Part shown: positions 34,878 to 43,557 of the stretch, piece by piece
How the letters are laid out: the number at the start of each line of letters is the position of its first letter
Position numbering within the stretch: position 1 is the stretch's first letter
Assembly: GCF_022458865.1 (NCBI RefSeq)
Contig: NZ_JAJNMU010000004.1
Coordinates: 1 to 64,000, forward strand
Direction: 5' to 3'
From: Paenibacillus periandrae
GTDB taxonomy: Bacteria; Bacillota; Bacilli; Paenibacillales; NBRC-103111
DNA: 64,000 bases
Position numbers and translations under genes: made by a program
Notes under the pieces: model-generated
The model's database searches: none
The model's input: only the letters and a program-made list of their open reading frames with translations
Told to the model about the DNA's origin: nothing

Positions 34878-37262
34878 CTAAGCCGGACTTCCGTCCGATG
34901 CGCCACCGCCATCCGCTATGAAATTAATAGGGACTGACGCAGCTCCCTCATCCTTGGGCTTTATCGCTGTCCTCACATACATTTTGCGATAGTCACCCGG
35001 AGTCATCCCCTCCATATTGCGGAAGTAACGAATGAATGATGCCGGACTGTTATAATGCAGACGACTTGCGATATCACTGATTTTCATATCCGCTTCCTTG
35101 AGCCATTGCTTGGATAGATTCAACCGGTATTGCGCCATATAATCACTAAAGGAAAGACCGCATTCCTTCTTGAATACTCTGCTAACATAATTGGGATGAA
35201 AATGAAGCCGAGCTGCACAGGCTTCCAGCGTCAGATCGGTCCCCTCATGCTCGTGGATCATATGAATGACGGCCTTGACCAGACTCTGCTGTGTCTCTTC
35301 CATCCGTTTAGCGAGCAGTTGAATGACTGGAAGCAGTACCTCGGCGCGAAACCATCTTTCTTTTTCCTCCATGGGACCGTCCTCGCTAAGCTTTTCCACC
35401 GCACGTTTATCACTGAACAGCAGCTGCAGGAATTCGGCCTCCTCTTCTACAAGCGATAACGTATTGAACATAAGCCTGAGCACCATATGCCGGTATTGTC
35501 CAGAGCTGATGTTGTGATCCGCAAAGTATCGAAAGAACGATCGCAGCCAATCCACTGCCCATTCCGATTGGGATAACCGCACCGCTTCCAGCAGCTGACG
35601 TTCCAGATCATGTGGATATTCGGCCACACGCTGTACACGATCCACCTGCGCTTCCTCGTACGGATGAATGCCACCCGGACCGAGCGGCATTCGGTATCTA
35701 AGCACATCCAGCGTTTCCGCATAAGCTCTGCTCGTTTCATCCAACGAATTGAATCGTCTGCTGACACCCAGGCTGACGCTTACATTCAGCCGCTGAATCG
35801 TGGTCTGCTGGATGATCCTGCCCCATCTGTTCAGCTCTTCTGTCCATTCCTGCTCACCATACGAAGGATTCATCAGCAGAATACCAAGAGATTGCCCCAA
35901 TGGTACCGTACTGATGAACAACTGCCCGGGCAAGAGCCCCGATACCAGCAGGCTGATCGAAAGTATAATCAGATCATGATCCTGAATATCGGAACCACGC
36001 GGCTCCGATGCGTCCAATTGCAGGACGATAACCGTCAAGCCCTCCCATTGGGAGGAAATATCGAGCAGTCTTCTTTTCTCCTCGGTTTCCATCGGACGCA
36101 GCTGCCCTGTAAATAGCTTTAAGGCAAAAAGCTCCTTGGCCTGCGGAAGAACTGCAGCCATTTCTGTACGTATTTGGGATTCTACGCTCAGCAGCCGTGC
36201 AATTCTGCGTTCCATAAGCAGGAATTCATCCTGTACACGCCGACCCTCCGGATCCACTATGGCTTGATCCGTTTGCTCCAGCGTTTCGAATAGCTTTTTG
36301 ACCGGATTGTACATTTTTTTCGAACCAAACCAGACTATAAGAGCCGTTGCACTCAAAAGGATCAGGCATACCAGCAGTGTCATCCATCCGATGGCACCAG
36401 CTTCGCTCGACTTCTCACGGGTGAAAACCGACCATACGTAATACCAGCCTGTGTAGGGCGAACGCATATAAGTGACCTCTTGTGCGGACACACCACCCGT
36501 GCGGAAGACTCCCTGCATCTCGCTTCGCAAAGCCAGCTCGCTCCTCAGCTGCTCGGGAGCCGATATGAGCTCCACTGCTGCTGTCGACAGCAGCGTGCCC
36601 GTGCCCGATGACTTCCAAAGCTGCTTCATATTGGCATCAAAAATTTGGCTGGCATGAAAGGCATCATTGCCGCTTAGCTGTCGAATGATTCCGTTTAAGT
36701 CGATTTCCGCAACCAATAAACCGCCAGGACGCATAGATGTGAGAGGCAGCTTTCGAATGAACAGCAGTGTAGAAGTCGATTCACCCGACTTTTCCGGGAC
36801 AGTCAGCCAGGTTGAGGAATTGGGAAGCGCTGCATAGTCCAGAAACCGTTCCTTATCCGCTATTTGGCTAAAGCGCTCCAGACGATTCTGGTCAATCAGC
36901 CAATCATAATCCAAATTAACCAAATACAATGCACGAACTGCCGAATTCGTTGAGCCCAGCTTGCTTAACATACTGGACAAGTTCTGATAAGCTTTATAAT
37001 CCTCCTCCGTTAACGGCTGCCGCATGCGCTCGGTCACGTCAGGAGATTCTGCAAATTGGATCATACCAAAATCCAGCTTGGCCAGCATATTGTCCATCTC
37101 GCTTTTCGTCTGTTCCAATCGTTGTGTATGTGCCTGCTTCGCCTTGCTTTCCAGCTCATCCGCAGATAATCGATACGATAAATAGCCTAAAATCAGCAGT
37201 GGAACCGCAGCAAGACAAAATGTAAAAGCGATTAAACGGATCATATATTTAGATATGCGCAT
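34878..37262 (-). CDS. Membrane-anchored AraC-family regulator
   Basis: A 794-residue one-protein sensor and transcription factor. Helices at about 7-27 and 288-312 bracket an extracellular sensing domain. The cytoplasmic part has a linker and, at about 660-770, paired AraC helix-turn-helix units (LEACAARLHFHPNYVSRVFK and IASRLHYNSPASFIRYFRNM). This layout is common in Paenibacillus next to LplABC-type importers, where it activates them on sensing extracellular sugar. A direct role in switching on cluster A immediately downstream is inferred from position. The tail after the second helix is about 30 residues longer than usual. Confidence 0.9.
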   Translation of the reverse strand: MRISKYMIRLIAFTFCLAAVPLLILGYLSYRLSADELESKAKQAHTQRLEQTKSEMDNMLAKLDFGMIQFAESPDVTERMRQPLTEEDYKAYQNLSSMLSKLGSTNSAVRALYLVNLDYDWLIDQNRLERFSQIADKERFLDYAALPNSSTWLTVPEKSGESTSTLLFIRKLPLTSMRPGGLLVAEIDLNGIIRQLSGNDAFHASQIFDANMKQLWKSSGTGTLLSTAAVELISAPEQLRSELALRSEMQGVFRTGGVSAQEVTYMRSPYTGWYYVWSVFTREKSSEAGAIGWMTLLVCLILLSATALIVWFGSKKMYNPVKKLFETLEQTDQAIVDPEGRRVQDEFLLMERRIARLLSVESQIRTEMAAVLPQAKELFALKLFTGQLRPMETEEKRRLLDISSQWEGLTVIVLQLDASEPRGSDIQDHDLIILSISLLVSGLLPGQLFISTVPLGQSLGILLMNPSYGEQEWTEELNRWGRIIQQTTIQRLNVSVSLGVSRRFNSLDETSRAYAETLDVLRYRMPLGPGGIHPYEEAQVDRVQRVAEYPHDLERQLLEAVRLSQSEWAVDWLRSFFRYFADHNISSGQYRHMVLRLMFNTLSLVEEEAEFLQLLFSDKRAVEKLSEDGPMEEKERWFRAEVLLPVIQLLAKRMEETQQSLVKAVIHMIHEHEGTDLTLEACAARLHFHPNYVSRVFKKECGLSFSDYMAQYRLNLSKQWLKEADMKISDIASRLHYNSPASFIRYFRNMEGMTPGDYRKMYVRTAIKPKDEGAASVPINFIADGGGASDGSPA

Positions 37263-37562
37263 ATGAACAACTCCCTCTTACTGCCTTGGTCAAATCTGAG
37301 AAAATCAACATTTTACGTATACCAAGTATTATACTTTGAATAGTGTGTTTTTCAAATGTTTTTCTTCAAATTGTAGATTCCCAATAATCCGAGCTATCTA
37401 TCAATCTCAGCAAACCGGCTGTTTCATAGCAATCATAGGTTTTGGAACCATAATATATATGCCAGTAGATTGGCCGTTACATATTCTATTTAACTTTCAT
37501 CTACTGTTAATAGAACTGAAGATTTCATTCGGTTTCACTGCAGAGCAAAGGAGGTGAGAAAT
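37263..37562. promoter_or_regulatory. Intergenic promoter region, possible sporulation-type -10
   Basis: This 300-bp AT-rich gap separates two divergent genes. CATATTCTA (37480-37488), 75 bp before the DUF4183 gene, fits the -10 consensus CATAnnnTA shared by sigma-E/sigma-K promoters, in line with the exosporium link of some DUF4183 proteins; the -35 is not clear. No gene is seen here. Confidence 0.25.
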
Positions 37563-37976
37563 ATGGCAATTATTAAACCCGTCTATACGGCAACCTCCAC
37601 AGCTCCAATATCGAGCGGTGGCGCCATCGATACAACTGTCAATCCCGTTGTCTCCCGTTTCTTTGCGGCAATTGATGCAGGAATGATAGGTGCTACAGAT
37701 ATTACCATTCCCGCAGCCAACTTTGTAGACGATGCTGATGGTCCGGTTGTGGCTTTACCTGCTGTCACTGCAAATGACTACTATAATGTTTATATTAATG
37801 GTGTTCTTCAGCAGAGCGCATTATCTACGCTGACAACCGCTAGCCTTGTACTGGCAACAATTGATATCTCAATAGGGGTGCCTATTCTATTGGAGATAGC
37901 AAACTTCGGCACAGTAACTTCTACAATCACTACTCAGCCAACCATTTCAGCTCCCACTATCACCATCATTACGTAA
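37563..37976 (+). CDS. DUF4183 domain protein
   Basis: A 137-residue protein with no signal peptide. The segment ATDITIPAANFVDDADGPVV and then NDYYNVYINGVLQQ match the DUF4183 family, which occurs alone or fused to collagen-like spore surface proteins in Bacillus and Paenibacillus. The composition is rich in Thr, Ile and Ala, and it ends in a Thr/Ile-rich tail. The start is fixed by AAAGGAGGTGAG seven bases before the ATG. It is monocistronic with a strong terminator. A spore-surface role is inferred from family context only. Confidence 0.85.
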   Translation: MAIIKPVYTATSTAPISSGGAIDTTVNPVVSRFFAAIDAGMIGATDITIPAANFVDDADGPVVALPAVTANDYYNVYINGVLQQSALSTLTTASLVLATIDISIGVPILLEIANFGTVTSTITTQPTISAPTITIIT

Positions 37977-37993
37977 TTGGAATTACAGCCTTT

Positions 37994-38018
37994 AACCTGG
38001 CCGCTGGCCAGGTTTTTT
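37994..38018 (+). terminator. Terminator after the DUF4183 gene
   Basis: AACCTGGCC-gct-GGCCAGGTT forms a perfect nine-pair stem with a three-base loop and runs into six T residues. Confidence 0.95.
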
Positions 38019-38157
38019 GGTTTAAACCACCTCTTCCATAATTAGGTCCTGCTTAAATGTGCGATAAAATCACCCTTTCTTCGCACGATTGCCGAATATA
38101 GTGTAATATGTAAGAAGATCATCGGATCTGAAATTGGATAGTCTAGGGGATGCAGAT

Positions 38158-38631
38158 ATGGCAAAGGATGAAATATTGTTAACACCAGAGGGACTTCGTA
38201 ATTTGGAGCTTGAGCTGGAGGATTTAAAAACGGTTAAGCGTAAGGAATTAGCCGAACGTATTAAATTAGCAATCAGCTATGGCGATCTCAAGGAAAACAG
38301 TGAATATCATTCTGCGAAAAACGATCAGTCGTTCATGGAAACCAGAATAATAACCATTGAAAGAATGCTAAAAAAAGCCAAAGTTGCTGACAATGCGGAC
38401 ATCTCAACCGTTCATGTAGGTTCCATCGTTATCCTGAATGATGTTGAGTTTTCGGAAAAAGTTGAGTACAAAATTGTAGGCCCTTCAGAAGCTGATGTTG
38501 CCGAGAATAAAATTTCTTATGAAAGTCCGCTCGGAGGTTCCCTCGTGGGTAAATCGGTTGGCGATATTATTAGTGTAAATGCACCTGTGGGCGTCATCAC
38601 ATACGAGCTGCTTGAAATCAGAGCTAACTAA
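38158..38631 (+). CDS. greA: Transcription elongation factor GreA
   Basis: A 157-residue factor that rescues backtracked RNA polymerase by stimulating transcript cleavage. The N-terminal coiled coil carries the family signature RIKLAISYGDLKENSEYHSAK, with the acidic tip residues intact (GDLKEN). The C-terminal FKBP-like domain ends ESPLGGSLVGKSVGDII. The ATG at 38158 is used (AGGGGAT upstream) rather than an in-frame TTG 24 bp earlier. It stands alone, not in the usual chromosomal greA setting, so it may be a second copy. Confidence 0.93.
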   Translation: MAKDEILLTPEGLRNLELELEDLKTVKRKELAERIKLAISYGDLKENSEYHSAKNDQSFMETRIITIERMLKKAKVADNADISTVHVGSIVILNDVEFSEKVEYKIVGPSEADVAENKISYESPLGGSLVGKSVGDIISVNAPVGVITYELLEIRAN

Positions 38632-38674
38632 AATCCATTCCAGTATCTATACAATAAAATAGTAATAACTAAAA

Positions 38675-38708
38675 GGGCAGCGATTCATTAGCTGTCTGTT
38701 TGGTTTTT
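38675..38708 (+). terminator. Weak terminator after greA
   Basis: GGCAGC pairs with GCTGTC (one G-U) around nine bases, followed by TGTTTGGTTTTTT. It lies 44 bp after the greA stop and before the next gene's ribosome-binding site. Confidence 0.5.
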
Positions 38709-38742
38709 TCCATTATTACGCAGAAAAGGAGCAGAGCAACAG

Positions 38743-39411
38743 ATGAAGCTGTTTCAAATGAAATCAAACCCTCATGGAATGGATCGTATGGCACTTTTTC
38801 TAAAAGATCATTTTGTATGTATCGGATGGCCGGGCATCGGGGATTTGGAGAACATCAGTACACCCGAGCTGAAACGGCGCCTTGTCCTTGCTTACGATAT
38901 GCAGGATACGAATATAACCGATCCAGCAGACGAAATTAGCTGCTTTGTGCACAGGGTACAGGATGGCGATTATGTGCTTGTAGCCCATGGACAAGAGGTC
39001 TACCTCGGGGATCTAGGCGATTATTATTATGTTGAACAGCACGATAATAACGACGAGGGCATGTGCCATAGAAGAGGCGTTACCTGGTTGAACCGGATAC
39101 CTCGAAGCGAGCTGAATAAAGAGGTTCAAAGCTTGCTAAATCATAGTGAAGCCATTACACCGTATGAGCTAGCTATGGAAACAGCCGGATTGGACAGGTG
39201 GCTGCCGAATCATTTGAGAGCCGATACACATACGGGCGCTGAGCCAAATATCCCCATACCTAACGTACCCAAAGTCATCATTGATAAAGACACCCTTGAG
39301 CAAGCTATGAATGTGTTGAAGGAAGCGCTCAATAGCGACAATTCCGAACGTAGGGAAAGAGCAGCAATAGCCATCTTGCAATATGCAGCGCAATCCGGAA
39401 GCGGACTTTAA
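38743..39411 (+). CDS. Uncharacterised 222-residue protein
   Basis: I do not recognise this family with confidence. The protein is soluble and acidic. An N-terminal unit (about 10-120) reads HFVCIGWPGIGDLENI, then FVHRVQDGDYVLVAHGQEVYLGDLGDYYYVE and HRRGVTWLNRIPRSEL. This beta-rich pattern with a ligand-like 'DGDYVLV' core and a trailing VTWL resembles PUA/EVE-like modules found at the front of some Mrr-type restriction proteins, but no nuclease domain follows. The C-terminal 60 residues are helical and charged. AAAGGAG precedes the start. It is downstream of greA, separated by a weak terminator. Confidence 0.72.
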   Translation: MKLFQMKSNPHGMDRMALFLKDHFVCIGWPGIGDLENISTPELKRRLVLAYDMQDTNITDPADEISCFVHRVQDGDYVLVAHGQEVYLGDLGDYYYVEQHDNNDEGMCHRRGVTWLNRIPRSELNKEVQSLLNHSEAITPYELAMETAGLDRWLPNHLRADTHTGAEPNIPIPNVPKVIIDKDTLEQAMNVLKEALNSDNSERRERAAIAILQYAAQSGSGL

Positions 39412-40090
39412 TCCAACTGTATCGGTCGGTTTTCCAGTATTTCTCATCTTAACGCATCCAGCCAGAGGTGCTATACTCTTACAAGAGAACCTACTGTGTA
39501 CTGCCTGCAATATAGAAACAGATAAGGTAGACGCGGAGTAACTTACGGATAGGAAGAGTTACACATCGTGAGTTCAGCAATAAACCAAGCCCCTTCGTCT
39601 AACCTATATGGGACTATCCTCCGTTCCTTGGTTGGCAGCCTGCCTTGCCGTTCTAGCTCTGGACGGTGTTATTCTAAGCTTTGGTCTGGAAAAGCGGCGG
39701 AGCCAGTTAGCCTCGGTTCAATAATCATTGTGTTCATCACATTGCGAAGACCCTACAATGCATGCATCGTAGGGTCCTTATATAACGTGGGAAGCGATTG
39801 CGTCCGATAACGTCCGTTCAATTAGTATATCAAGACATTATAAATTTTCAGTTAGCCGCAGAATATTGAAGTTTCCAGCTGCTAGGGAATTTGACCTGAA
39901 AACAATCGAAACCATCTCGATCGTTTCATCCTTTTTAGAGAGCTCATGGTAAATCAACTACCTTTCGGATTGACATAGATTCATGCTTCTTCCGTATGAC
40001 GTTTGATTCATTATTACCACTTCCCACTACTTTTCATTACCCTGTTCAGCTTGAAGTGAAACACTACGATCGAACCCATTGTACATAATT
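39412..40090. other. 679-bp intergenic region with a small reading frame and hairpin
   Basis: This gap holds no long gene. It contains a 38-codon frame encoding a membrane-helix-like peptide (listed separately) and, after it, a hairpin GACCCTAC/GTAGGGTC (39749-39776). The remaining 300 bp before the convergent gene end is AT-rich and shows nothing I can name. Confidence 0.5.
39608..39724 (+). CDS. Possible small or decayed membrane peptide
   Basis: ATG to TAA gives 38 codons: MGLSSVPWLAACLAVLALDG then VILSFGLEKRRSQLASVQ. This is one clear hydrophobic helix followed by a positively charged end, as in real small membrane proteins. It has no ribosome-binding site of its own. A second frame starts at GTG 39568 behind AGGAAGAG and runs into the same region one base out of phase, so the two may be halves of one gene broken by a one-base shift. 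A terminator-like hairpin follows 24 bp after the stop. Confidence 0.3.
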   Translation: MGLSSVPWLAACLAVLALDGVILSFGLEKRRSQLASVQ

Positions 40091-40546
40091 TTAGGATTTT
40101 TCTTGATAGCCCGCTTGATTAATGATTTGAGTAACCTGTTCTGTTGTCGATTTTATGAGAGCGGTCGCTTCGTCAGAGGTGATCTTTCCATCATTGTAGC
40201 TTTTGTTAATCGGCTCTTCCATAAGGCTCACTAGTTTATTCGTAAAATTCACAGATTCGTTTGTTTGCTGCACAGCAACGTTAGCCAGCGACTTCCCATC
40301 TTGCAATTCCTCTTTTAAATCACCATAATCGACATCCAATACAGAAGATGCGACAATAATAATTTGATTCAGCTCTAGGTTAGCCCGGATAGCAGCAGGA
40401 ATCGACGTATCGATTGGTGCAGAGATCCATGAATCCTCGCTGTCATCATCTGCAAACACTTGCTGTGTGAATGAACCTCCAAATCCTCCGACCATTAATG
40501 CCGCTGCTACCGTTCCTGCCATCATGCTTTGCTTCCATTTACTCAT
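40091..40546 (-). CDS. Small secreted protein of unknown function
   Basis: A 151-residue exported protein with a signal peptide (about 1-32, ending QQVFA). The mature part is acidic at first (DDDSEDSW) and then all helical, with DYGDLKEELQDGKSLANVAVQQ, a pattern reminiscent of the DUF2680-type 'L..G.SLA.IA' repeat, though I would not assign the family. The ATG at 40546 is preferred to an upstream GTG because the GGTGGAGAG site fits it. It is monocistronic. Confidence 0.75.
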   Translation of the reverse strand: MSKWKQSMMAGTVAAALMVGGFGGSFTQQVFADDDSEDSWISAPIDTSIPAAIRANLELNQIIIVASSVLDVDYGDLKEELQDGKSLANVAVQQTNESVNFTNKLVSLMEEPINKSYNDGKITSDEATALIKSTTEQVTQIINQAGYQEKS

Positions 40547-40766
40547 GGCTCTCTCCACCTTGTCTATATAGTGTCAACCGAGAAAGGAATTGCTTATTCC
40601 TTATGATCAAAGAATATAATTCCAACCTGAATCGTAAATGAAATTCAGCTGATTTTCAGCTATAATTTTCCTTAATTTAACATGAAAAATTCATTGTGCA
40701 AGGAGCATTCGTCCAGCTTTTATCAATTCCGCTCCGATGGTTTCAATGCAAACCGCAGCGGCTCTA

Positions 40767-41474
40767 CTATTTGTTCAGTTCCTGCTCAACCTCAAGCGTA
40801 TCTCCAGGAGCCATAACCTTGCCCTTCAGTCCGCGTGTTTCCAGCAGCGATACGAACGCATCGGCATCCTGCCTGATAGCGGGGAATGAATTGTAATGAA
40901 CGGGAACAACCAGCTTCGCCTTGTACCATTCAGCAGCCTGCAGAGCATCCTCAGGTCCCATCGTATAATGGTCACCAATAGGAACCAAAGCGACATCAAT
41001 ACGATTGCGGTCGCCGATCAGCTTCATATCACCGAACAATGCGGTATCTCCGGTATGCAATATCGTTAAACCTTCCGCATAGATCAAATATCCGCCAGGT
41101 GTACCTCCATACAGAATCTGCTTGTTTTCTTCATCGACGATACCCGACGTATGAAACGCCTGGACCATTTTCGCCTTGGCAAAGCCGAGGTCGACGGTCC
41201 CGCCCATGTTCATGCCTATCGTTTTTACACCCTTCCAGGACATATAGGCTGCCAGCTCCACGTTCGCCACAACGGAACAATCATTGGCTTTGGCTATCGG
41301 CTCCGCATCCAATATATGGTCTATGTGGGAGTGCGTCAGAAGAACGGCATCGACCTTGATATCCTCAGGTTTGGCAGTCGCGAGTGGATTGCCGCTGAGA
41401 AAAGGGTCGATAATTAACGACTTTCCGTTGGTGATGATCTGAATGGCAGAATGACCATGGTAAATGATTTGCAT
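40767..41474 (-). CDS. Metal-dependent hydrolase, UPF0173 family
   Basis: A 235-residue metallo-beta-lactamase-fold protein starting MQIIYHGHSAIQI, the standard UPF0173 N-terminus. The metal-binding motif is LLTHSHIDHILDAEP, followed by HTSGIVDE, LHTGDTALFGDM and VPVHYNSFPAI with the remaining ligands. The ATG at 41474 matches the family start; the longer frame adds 19 residues with no support. Biological substrates are not established for this family. It stands alone. Confidence 0.92.
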   Translation of the reverse strand: MQIIYHGHSAIQIITNGKSLIIDPFLSGNPLATAKPEDIKVDAVLLTHSHIDHILDAEPIAKANDCSVVANVELAAYMSWKGVKTIGMNMGGTVDLGFAKAKMVQAFHTSGIVDEENKQILYGGTPGGYLIYAEGLTILHTGDTALFGDMKLIGDRNRIDVALVPIGDHYTMGPEDALQAAEWYKAKLVVPVHYNSFPAIRQDADAFVSLLETRGLKGKVMAPGDTLEVEQELNK

Positions 41475-41541
41475 CGAACTTCGACTCCTCATGATTTCGA
41501 TTTGACTGGGAGAATGCTTCCAACAATCCATCTTAATTGTG

Positions 41542-41584
41542 ACACAAAAAAGCAGCCATTTGCAAGATCGCTGCTTTTTTGTGT
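41542..41584 (-). terminator. Strong terminator
   Basis: ACACAAAAAAGCAGC and GCTGCTTTTTTGTGT form a perfect 15-pair stem. The T/A-rich arms make it functional in either direction; it ends the transcript of the broken gene upstream on the minus strand. Confidence 0.92.
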
Positions 41585-41615
41585 ATCGTATCCGTTTTGA
41601 AATCCCTCTTATTCC

Positions 41616-42039
41616 TTATTCCTTACTGCTGATCTGATATTGCGCCTTGTCCAGCCATTCCTGGCTGAAGGTAACACCCCAGCCCGGTTTATCCTGAAGC
41701 CTCAGAAGCCGCTCCGCCTCCGCCTCAGGTGTTATATTAAGCTTCATGCTGGAACCGTATACAGGCAGCAGCCGCGGCTTGCCTCCCAACAGCTCGCACA
41801 GTATCGGCTCCCAGCGCATAAGTTGACAAGGGATTGCAGATGATTCGCCAAATGGCTGCTGTATATTCAAAGATGCTGAGTTCACTACTGCGTTCCGGGA
41901 TTTGATAAAAAATTATATATTCATTATCGTACAAATCAACGACTTCCGATTCGACTTCATTTGATGAACGCACGTACATAAAATCAATAAATGTTTCCCT
42001 ATCTACTGCGACAGGTCTGTTCTGTGTCGTCCACTTCAT
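41616..42039 (-). pseudogene. Frameshifted gene of unknown function
   Basis: Two overlapping minus-strand frames look like one gene. The first half (start at 42039) reads MKWTTQNRPVAVDRETFIDF and continues to IFYQIPERSSE with good coding character. It then degenerates into Ala/Arg-rich sequence ending FQHEA. The second half, one base out of phase, reads QLMRWEPILCELLGGKPRLL, then AEAERLLRLQDKPGWGVTFS, and stops at 41616 just before a strong terminator. The shift should lie near 41870-41890. Joined, the product would be about 140 residues. I do not recognise the family. Two overlapping real genes, or a sequencing error, are alternatives. Confidence 0.5.
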
Positions 42040-42244
42040 GCTTCAACACATGGGAGTGGATACACAATTGAAGAGCGACAATCATGACCTTCAGCAATTT
42101 CCATCCCCCCATCTAAATCCGCTTACATCCATTGTGAATTAAAGTGAAAATATAATCAATACTACCATATCCGAGTTAAATTATGTTTATTAATGTTAGT
42201 TAGTGTGATTACAATCATATTCATATTCATTATCCTGAATAATG

Positions 42245-42703
42245 TCAGGGCTTCTTTTTATACAATATCTTAAATAATGCAATCCCGATTCCAATACCCA
42301 GAAAAGCGAATAACATCGGCATCCATACAGGACCTAATAAAATGCCGAAAATGGTCAGGTGAGCTGAATACATCAACCCTACTGTACCGAGAAATGCGCC
42401 GCTAACATAAGGCAGATAAGCGTAAGCTGCCGTTTCACCGCTATCTTTATAGGCATCCCACATCCCAAACATATAGACGCACGGATAAAACATCAGCCAA
42501 TGATAATCTGTACTTTCAATCGAGTTCTTGATTTCTCCATTAAAGCTGAAGATTATAATTTGATTCAAATTTGCTTTCGAGTTTATAACAAACTCCAGCA
42601 CAATCAAGATGATGCCTTTCATATATTTTTTATTTAGTATTTGTCCAAAGCCAGGAAACGCAATGCTCCACAATAATCTTTCGATTTTATTCGAAGTGTT
42701 CAT
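42245..42703 (-). CDS. Small membrane protein, TM2-like
   Basis: A 152-residue integral membrane protein with four hydrophobic segments. The N-terminal SIAFPGFGQILNKKYMKGIIL resembles the TM2-domain pattern (Pro-Gly-x-Gly-x-x-x-x-x-x-Tyr-x-x-Gly) of small Gram-positive membrane proteins. Function is unknown. No good ribosome-binding site is visible; the ATG at 42703 is chosen over a TTG six bases earlier. It has no co-directional close neighbour. Confidence 0.68.
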   Translation of the reverse strand: MNTSNKIERLLWSIAFPGFGQILNKKYMKGIILIVLEFVINSKANLNQIIIFSFNGEIKNSIESTDYHWLMFYPCVYMFGMWDAYKDSGETAAYAYLPYVSGAFLGTVGLMYSAHLTIFGILLGPVWMPMLFAFLGIGIGIALFKILYKKKP

Positions 42704-42884
42704 GGGCAATTAGGGATGGTGGCTTCAAAATGGATGAAGTATTCAATTCTAAACACCCACCCAATCTTAATAACGGAAACAATAACCTATTAAACAACCC
42801 TAATGGCACCAATTCAGTTCCTCCCCGTGTCATTTCGTTCTTGTAGTATGGGAACTATTTAACAATATTATGTGACATGTCCGC

Positions 42885-42931
42885 ATAAAATAATCGCACT
42901 CCATCAGACATGAGGTCTGAAGAGTGCGATT
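42885..42931 (-). terminator. Terminator after the DoxX gene
   Basis: AATCGCACT pairs with AGTGCGATT, and TCAGAC with GTCTGA inside it, followed on the minus strand by ATTTTATG. It begins about 20 bp after the doxX stop. Confidence 0.85.
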
Positions 42932-42951
42932 TGTAGTATGATTAGTTATTA

Positions 42952-43347
42952 TTATTTGAAAAGGGCATCCAATGAATAGGCACCTGCTCCGGTTAAGGCG
43001 ATTCCGACTACAACAGCAATAAGAACTAATGGATATTCATAGCCATTGGCTGCAGCCCAAATTCCGTTCTTCGCGTGAACCTTGAAGGCTCCAAGCATTG
43101 TCGCAGCAATCAGAATAGCGGCAACAGGAGTCAGCCAGCCTATAGCGAACAGCAATCCTCCCAGCAGCTCCATCAACCCGGCGATAACCGCCATAGCAAC
43201 TCCTGGCTTAATACCAACCGACTCCATCCACCCACCCGTGCCTTTGGGGCCATAGCCACCAAACCAGCCAAACAATTTTTGAGCTCCATGACCAACAAAC
43301 AACAAACCAACAACCAAACGAATTAATAACAATCCCCATGCTGCCAT
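42952..43347 (-). CDS. DoxX family membrane protein
   Basis: A 131-residue protein with four membrane helices and the family start LLLIRLVVGLLFVGHGAQKL. Further motifs are GLMELLGGLLFAIGWLTP and NGYEYPLVLIAVV. DoxX proteins act in thiol/quinone stress; in Bacillus subtilis the MhqR regulon includes a DoxX protein (MhqP). Two TATCT..AGATA-type palindromes upstream fit this kind of regulation. TTGGAGG lies eight bases before the start. A 32-codon gene with its own strong ribosome-binding site precedes it. Confidence 0.92.
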   Translation of the reverse strand: MAAWGLLLIRLVVGLLFVGHGAQKLFGWFGGYGPKGTGGWMESVGIKPGVAMAVIAGLMELLGGLLFAIGWLTPVAAILIAATMLGAFKVHAKNGIWAAANGYEYPLVLIAVVVGIALTGAGAYSLDALFK

Positions 43348-43378
43348 AACAATCAGCCTCCAATTAGTTTTAATTTAA

Positions 43379-43397
43379 TATTCTTAATTTAAAGATA
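43379..43397. promoter_or_regulatory. MhqR-like operator, proximal copy
   Basis: TATTCTTAATTTAAAGATA is an imperfect version of the upstream palindrome and sits 32 bp before the doxX start, downstream of the small gene. MarR-type quinone-sensing repressors use TATCT..AGATA half-sites; assignment is by that resemblance. Confidence 0.45.
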
Positions 43398-43425
43398 TAT
43401 GACGAAGAAATAATAAATATGCTTG

Positions 43426-43524
43426 CTAGCTGGTAACAAAAGCACCTTTTCTGCATGTTATGAGATCCATATCGATCGCCTGTTTTAGTGTCACGTTCTC
43501 CACCCTTATCAGATGCATGATCAT
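43426..43524 (-). CDS. 32-residue peptide gene upstream of doxX
   Basis: ATG to TAG, 33 codons: MIMHLIRVENVTLKQAIDMD then LITCRKGAFVTS. It has one of the best ribosome-binding sites in the window, AAGGAGGTAAGG ending at ideal distance. It lies between two operator-like palindromes and 78 bp before doxX, in the same direction. The peptide is not hydrophobic and has one Cys. It could be a leader peptide, a real small protein, or the surviving front of a deleted operon gene; I cannot decide. Confidence 0.5.
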   Translation of the reverse strand: MIMHLIRVENVTLKQAIDMDLITCRKGAFVTS

Positions 43525-43557
43525 GAGCCTTACCTCCTTTTTTATCTCATCATTAAG

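Noticed and set aside
39568..39810. An 80-codon frame starting at GTG 39568
   Set aside because: Its second half is Ser/Arg/Cys-rich and runs through the hairpin; the overlapping 38-codon frame has better protein character.
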